From: Bog-473 sp035551835
GTDB lineage: Bacteria; Actinomycetota; Acidimicrobiia; Acidimicrobiales; RAAP-2
Assembly (NCBI GenBank): GCA_035551835.1
Contig: DASZMN010000053.1
Location: 1-15,122 of the forward strand
Direction of reading: 5' to 3'
Length of the DNA stretch: 15,122 nucleotides
The notes under the pieces were generated by a model. The model had not been told where the DNA came from. It made no database searches and saw nothing but the letters and a program-made list of their open reading frames with translations. Of the stretch, positions 12,209 through 15,122 are shown piece by piece; position 1 is the stretch's first letter, and each line of letters begins with the position of its first letter. Position numbers and translations under genes: made by a program.

Positions 12209-14029
12209 TCAGCTCGTCGCCATCCCGACTACTGGTGCATTGATCCGCAGGGCTCCGGCGGAGCCGAAGAAGGGTGCGTTGAAGGCGAAGAGACCGCCGT
12301 CAGAGGCGACCTCCCAGTAGCCGGATCCATCCGGTTGGACGGCCATGCCGACGACCGGCATGTTGAGAGGCTTGCCCCCCATGGAGCCTTGGAACGGCGC
12401 GTTGAACGCGAAGAGCCCGCCGTCTGAGGCCACCTCGTAATACCCGCCGGTGGCCTGGTCGACCGCCATGCCGACGACAGGCTTGTTGAGAGCCTTGCCC
12501 CCCATGGAGCCCAGGAACGGCGCGTTGAACGCGAAGAGTCCGCCGTCCGAGGCCACCTCGTAATAACCGGAGCCGTCGGCAAGCGCAGCCATGCCGACGA
12601 TCGGCTTGTTGAGCGGTGTGCCCCCCATGGACCCGTAAAACGGGGCGTTGAAGGCGAAGACACCCCCGTCAGAGGCGACCTCCCAGTAGCCACCGGTGGC
12701 GGGGTCGTAGGCCATGCCGACGATCGGCTTATTGAGCGGTGTGCTCCCCATGGACCCGTAGAACGGGGCGTGGTAGGCGAACAACCCGCCGTCGGAAGCC
12801 ACTTCGTAGTAGCCGGAGGCCATGACGGGAGCTGTCTCGATCAGAGTCTGCGAGGGTCCGGCCAGTGTGGAGGCATCGCCGACGGTGATGCACTGTGTTC
12901 CCGCCGAACAGGTCACCCCGCTGAGATCGTTCTGAAGCGTCGACGATGTGTTCGGGCTGGACACGATTGACCAGGACGTGCCGTCCCACCTCTCTATGAA
13001 CGTTTGGTCCGTCGTGTCATTTGCATCGGACCAGTGGCCGGTGGCCACGCAGTTTGTCGGATCTGTGCAGGCCACCCCCTCGAGGATGTTCTCGTCACTC
13101 GACGGCATGCTCGGACTGGGCACGATCGCCCAGGACGTCCCGTTCCACATTTCGATGAGGGACGGATAACTCATCGATGCGGCATGCTGGTCGCCCACCG
13201 CGACACAGAAAGACCGGTTCGTGCAGGTCACATCGTTGAGTGCGTCGCCGAGGCTCGGAGACGGATTCGGGTTGGGGACGATCGACCAGGTGGAACCATT
13301 CCACGACTCGAACAGTGGCAGGCCGTTGGCCGCCCCCACGGCCATACAACTGGTGGGGAGCAGACATGACAAGTTGCCCAAGTAGTTGTTGCCGGCACCC
13401 GCGTTCGGACTCGGTACAACCAACCACGCGGTGCCGTTCCACTGTTCGACCAGTGTCTGGGCGGTATTCACGCCCACCGTGTAACTGCCGACTGCGGTGC
13501 AGTCGGTCGCAGAGAAGCAGACAACCCCACCCAGCGACTGGCTCCTAGAGCCACTGGCTGTCGACGGGTCGACCGTCGCCATGACGGTCCATGAGTGCCC
13601 GTCCCACGACTCGGCGAGAGTGTGCTCGACCGATCCGTCCGAGTACGCGCCGGTTGCGATGCACCAGCTCGCGCTGGTGCACGAAATACCGGTGAGCGAA
13701 TTGACGTTCGTCGTCGAACCGTTCGGGCTGGGCACGATGGACCAGGTCGAGCCGTTCCACATCTCGGTCAACGTCAGTTGTGTCGTCGACCCCTCATAGG
13801 ATCCGACCGCCATGCAAAACGCCGACCCGCTGCACGACACGGTGGACAGACCATTGTCCTGGGAGGACGACGTGTTGGGGCTCGACACGATCGACCAGGC
13901 CGAAACGGCCGCCGCCGATGCTGACGCGGCAAGCACAAGCACGCTACCAGCGACGCATGCGAATCCGATGGCGAGGTGCGAGAGTGCCCGTCGACCGGTG
14001 TGCAAGGACTTCCGCCTTTGAGGTGTCAC
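12209..14029 (-). CDS. Secreted repeat protein: seven-repeat propeller followed by five 41-residue repeats
   Basis: Start GTG 14029 is chosen because GGAGGAGG lies 6 nt upstream and a signal peptide follows directly: an RRKSLHTGRR basic end, a hydrophobic core, and an ASASA cut region near residue 40. A longer in-frame start would run through the att repeat. The 606-residue protein then has seven repeats of about 46-55 residues (43-405). Each has SIVPSPN, a Cys pair spaced by 5 residues (such as VSCSGSAFC), AVG and a closing WNGSTW, which fits a seven-bladed beta-propeller with a possible disulfide per blade. Residues 406-606 hold five 41-residue repeats (GYYEVASDGGLFAFNAPF, GSMGG, LNKPVVGMA). 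No catalytic motif, LPXTG or membrane anchor is seen. A role in adhesion, binding or envelope surface is inference. Confidence 0.88.
   Translation of the reverse strand: MTPQRRKSLHTGRRALSHLAIGFACVAGSVLVLAASASAAAVSAWSIVSSPNTSSSQDNGLSTVSCSGSAFCMAVGSYEGSTTQLTLTEMWNGSTWSIVPSPNGSTTNVNSLTGISCTSASWCIATGAYSDGSVEHTLAESWDGHSWTVMATVDPSTASGSRSQSLGGVVCFSATDCTAVGSYTVGVNTAQTLVEQWNGTAWLVVPSPNAGAGNNYLGNLSCLLPTSCMAVGAANGLPLFESWNGSTWSIVPNPNPSPSLGDALNDVTCTNRSFCVAVGDQHAASMSYPSLIEMWNGTSWAIVPSPSMPSSDENILEGVACTDPTNCVATGHWSDANDTTDQTFIERWDGTSWSIVSSPNTSSTLQNDLSGVTCSAGTQCITVGDASTLAGPSQTLIETAPVMASGYYEVASDGGLFAYHAPFYGSMGSTPLNKPIVGMAYDPATGGYWEVASDGGVFAFNAPFYGSMGGTPLNKPIVGMAALADGSGYYEVASDGGLFAFNAPFLGSMGGKALNKPVVGMAVDQATGGYYEVASDGGLFAFNAPFQGSMGGKPLNMPVVGMAVQPDGSGYWEVASDGGLFAFNAPFFGSAGALRINAPVVGMATS
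12212..12814 (-). repeat. 123-bp tandem repeats, five copies, within the secreted protein gene
   Basis: Five near-identical 123-bp units (the last shorter) encode the 41-residue repeats. The spacing can be read directly from recurring segments such as those at 12295 and 12418. The units are similar enough at DNA level to recombine. Confidence 0.88.
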
Positions 14030-14072
14030 CTTGTTCCTCCTCCAGGGCAACCAACGCCCGATGCCGGTGTGA

Positions 14073-14101
14073 GTGCTATCGGAAAAGCATCGTCGGGTCA
14101 A
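14073..14101 (-). promoter_or_regulatory. Candidate promoter of the secreted repeat protein gene
   Basis: On the minus strand, TTGACC (14101-14096) and TAGCAC (14078-14073) are 17 nt apart. This would place the start near 14066 and give a leader of about 37 nt before the GTG at 14029. The -35 box is good and the -10 box weak. Confidence 0.35.
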
Positions 14102-14226
14102 GCAGTCCGGAGCTCCGGCTCGTGGGTCGGCCTTGATGTTCCATCCAGGTTTCTCGACCGACGCGGGCGGCCGTAGCTGCTCCCTGGAGCAAGCCGACAT
14201 GGTCCTGTGTGGGGCACCCGCCGGCC

Positions 14227-14242
14227 CCCTCAAAGATGAGGG
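14227..14242. other. Small hairpin just inside the distal att copy
   Basis: CCCTCA (14227-14232) and TGAGGG (14237-14242) form a 6-bp perfect stem with an AAGA loop, 15 nt before the distal 45-bp repeat. It could be part of a recombination or termination signal at the island end; nothing more can be said. Confidence 0.4.
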
Positions 14243-14257
14243 CGCTGCACTCCGGAG

Positions 14258-14302
14258 TGAAAAGCGTGAGGTCACCGGATCGACGCCGGTCCCGACCACC
14301 GG
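14258..14302 (+). repeat. 45-bp direct repeat, distal copy (truncated tRNA-Phe 3' half, att site)
   Basis: Perfect copy of 12141-12185. It lacks the acceptor, D-arm and first anticodon-stem strand, so it is a tRNA fragment and not a gene. It marks the far end of the island. Confidence 0.9.
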
Positions 14303-14357
14303 GAAGAACCGAGCAAAGGCTGTTTCCGGAATTTCGTGCCGATTTTCGCTGTCGCCC

Positions 14358-14363
14358 TACAGT
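14358..14363 (+). promoter_or_regulatory. Candidate -10 box for a leaderless ATPase transcript
   Basis: TACAGT ends 5 nt before the A of the ATG at 14369, so transcription would begin at or next to the start codon. No Shine-Dalgarno sequence is present, consistent with leaderless translation, which is common in actinobacteria. No clear -35 box. Confidence 0.4.
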
Positions 14364-14368
14364 GTCGC

Positions 14369-15122
14369 ATGGCTCCTAAACAGGAGTGGCCGAACAACCT
14401 GCCGGAACAACTCACGAGCTTCGTCGGAAGGCGGCGCGAGTGCGAGCAGGTCCAGGATGCGTTGGTAGCCACCCGGCTGTTGGTCCTGACCGGAGCGGGA
14501 GGCGCGGGGAAGACCCGCCTGGCGCGCCAGGTGGCGGCTGACTCGGCTCAGTTCTTTCCGGATGGCGTGTGGTGGGTGGAGCTTGCACCCCTCGCCGAGC
14601 CCGAATTGGTCGGAGCCGAGCTTGCACGCGCTCTCGGTGTGCGGCCGTTGCCGGGTCGCACCCATGCGCAGGCGGCGGTCACCCGGCTCGCACACGACCG
14701 TGCACTGGTTGTCTTGGACAACTGCGAGCACGTGACCGAGGCTGCTGCCGAGCTTGCGGAAACGTTGCTCTGTGGCTGCCCCGACACGGTGGTAATGGCG
14801 ACCAGTCGCGAGCCTCTGGGCCTGCCCCGGGAGTCGGATTGGGCCGTGCCGTCGATGTCGCTGCCCGGGACCACCGCAGGAGGCACCCCCGAAGAGATAA
14901 CCGGATGCGACGCCGGTCGATTGTTCTTGGAACGAGCCGCCGCTACTCATCCCGCCTTCTCCCTGAACGATGAGAATGCTCAGTCGGTTGCGGGCATATG
15001 TCGCCAGTTGGACGGCATTCCCTTGGCCATTGAGCTGGCGGCTGCCCGAGTGCGGATGTTGCCCGTTGAGCAGATCGCCAGCGTGCTGAGCGACAGCTTC
15101 CGGGTGTTGACGGGCGGCCCCA
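14369..15122 (+). CDS. NB-ARC/LuxR-type (LAL-like) ATPase regulator, 3' end cut by window
   Basis: Open from ATG 14369 to the window edge, 251 codons visible. The N-terminal PEQLTSFVGRRRE segment leads into a P-loop GAGGAGKT (42-49). Walker B is LVVLDNCEH (113-121), sensor-like ATSREPLGL is at 144-152, and the conserved GIPLAIELAAARV is at 216-228. This is the STAND ATPase core common in large actinobacterial regulators, usually followed by TPR-like repeats and a LuxR helix-turn-helix or preceded by a cyclase or BTAD domain. Here nothing precedes the ATPase, and the C-terminal part is not visible. It begins 66 nt beyond the distal att repeat, so it may be the chromosomal neighbour of tRNA-Phe or part of a further, nested insertion. 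Confidence 0.88.
   Translation, partial: MAPKQEWPNNLPEQLTSFVGRRRECEQVQDALVATRLLVLTGAGGAGKTRLARQVAADSAQFFPDGVWWVELAPLAEPELVGAELARALGVRPLPGRTHAQAAVTRLAHDRALVVLDNCEHVTEAAAELAETLLCGCPDTVVMATSREPLGLPRESDWAVPSMSLPGTTAGGTPEEITGCDAGRLFLERAAATHPAFSLNDENAQSVAGICRQLDGIPLAIELAAARVRMLPVEQIASVLSDSFRVLTGGP

Larger units (their letters stand above)
12141..14302. mobile_element. Small tRNA-Phe-integrated island without an integrase
   Basis: About 2.1 kb is bounded by the 45-bp direct repeats. It contains one gene, the secreted repeat protein, plus a 228-bp upstream stretch (14030-14257) holding its promoter candidate and a small hairpin. GC is lower inside: 35 of 60 bases in both 13261-13320 and 13681-13740, against 45 of 60 in 8401-8460. 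There is no integrase, excisionase or replication gene, so it is either a remnant of a larger element or a passenger that relies on an integrase elsewhere. The att-like boundaries are seen; mobility is inferred. Confidence 0.7.

Noticed and set aside
12212..12814. Regular repeats considered as a CRISPR array
   Set aside because: The 123-bp units are continuous coding repeats without short repeat/spacer alternation, inside a gene with a signal peptide.
14030..14299. 90-residue N-terminal extension of the secreted repeat protein
   Set aside because: It would be translated through the att repeat and the presumed promoter. GTG 14029 has a strong ribosome site and is followed at once by a signal peptide.
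14258..14302. Second tRNA-Phe gene
   Set aside because: Only the 3' half from the anticodon loop is present; no acceptor 5' strand, D arm or first anticodon-stem strand, so it cannot fold as a tRNA.

Overview
The window is high-GC DNA with actinobacterial gene content: an EthA-like monooxygenase, an SCO6745-like protein, SCO1/TlpA redox proteins and a tRNA-Asp/tRNA-Phe pair. A large secreted protein made of two kinds of tandem propeller-like repeat, a type I associate with the class Acidimicrobiia, points to an Actinomycetota genome, probably Acidimicrobiia. That placement is inferred from gene content; no rRNA is present.

Layout. (1) 1-2114, minus strand: a tight cassette TlpA-like thioredoxin > SCO1/SenC copper chaperone > membrane-anchored unknown protein (cut by the window edge). 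The spacings (1 nt between stop and start, then ATGA overlap) suggest one operon for envelope thiol/copper chemistry, as in cytochrome oxidase maturation. (2) 2193-3061: a small two-helix membrane protein and a TfoX N-domain protein, both minus, separated by a gap holding a coding-like remnant. (3) 3129-6732, minus: TetR > DHA2-type MFS exporter > MerR > limonene-epoxide-hydrolase-like enzyme, closely spaced or overlapping. (4) 6733-6834: a compact divergent promoter region with a 15-nt imperfect palindrome. (5) 6835-10206, plus: ferritin-like PF10118 protein > EthA-like Baeyer-Villiger monooxygenase > short-chain dehydrogenase, translationally coupled. Taken together, (3) and (5) contain an epoxide hydrolase, an alcohol dehydrogenase, a ketone monooxygenase and a PF10118 'hydrolase'. 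These are the enzyme types of the limonene-1,2-epoxide route, flanking a TetR gene and accompanied by an exporter.

(6) 10207-10510 is non-coding and rich in inverted repeats. It is followed by an amphipathic/coiled-coil hypothetical and an SCO6745-like protein. (7) 11991-12181: tRNA-Asp(GTC) and tRNA-Phe(GAA). The 3' half of tRNA-Phe, from the anticodon loop to just past the discriminator base, is repeated perfectly (45 bp) at 14258-14302. The two copies bracket about 2.1 kb of lower-GC DNA carrying one gene, the secreted repeat protein, and no integrase. This looks like a minimal tRNA-integrated island. (8) From 14369 to the window end: an NB-ARC/LuxR-type ATPase, apparently leaderless and cut by the window edge.

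A recurrent oddity is that several neighbouring genes carry in-frame 6-, 9- or 12-bp tandem repeats near their 5' ends. The most striking is a ten-copy 9-bp repeat in the MerR gene.
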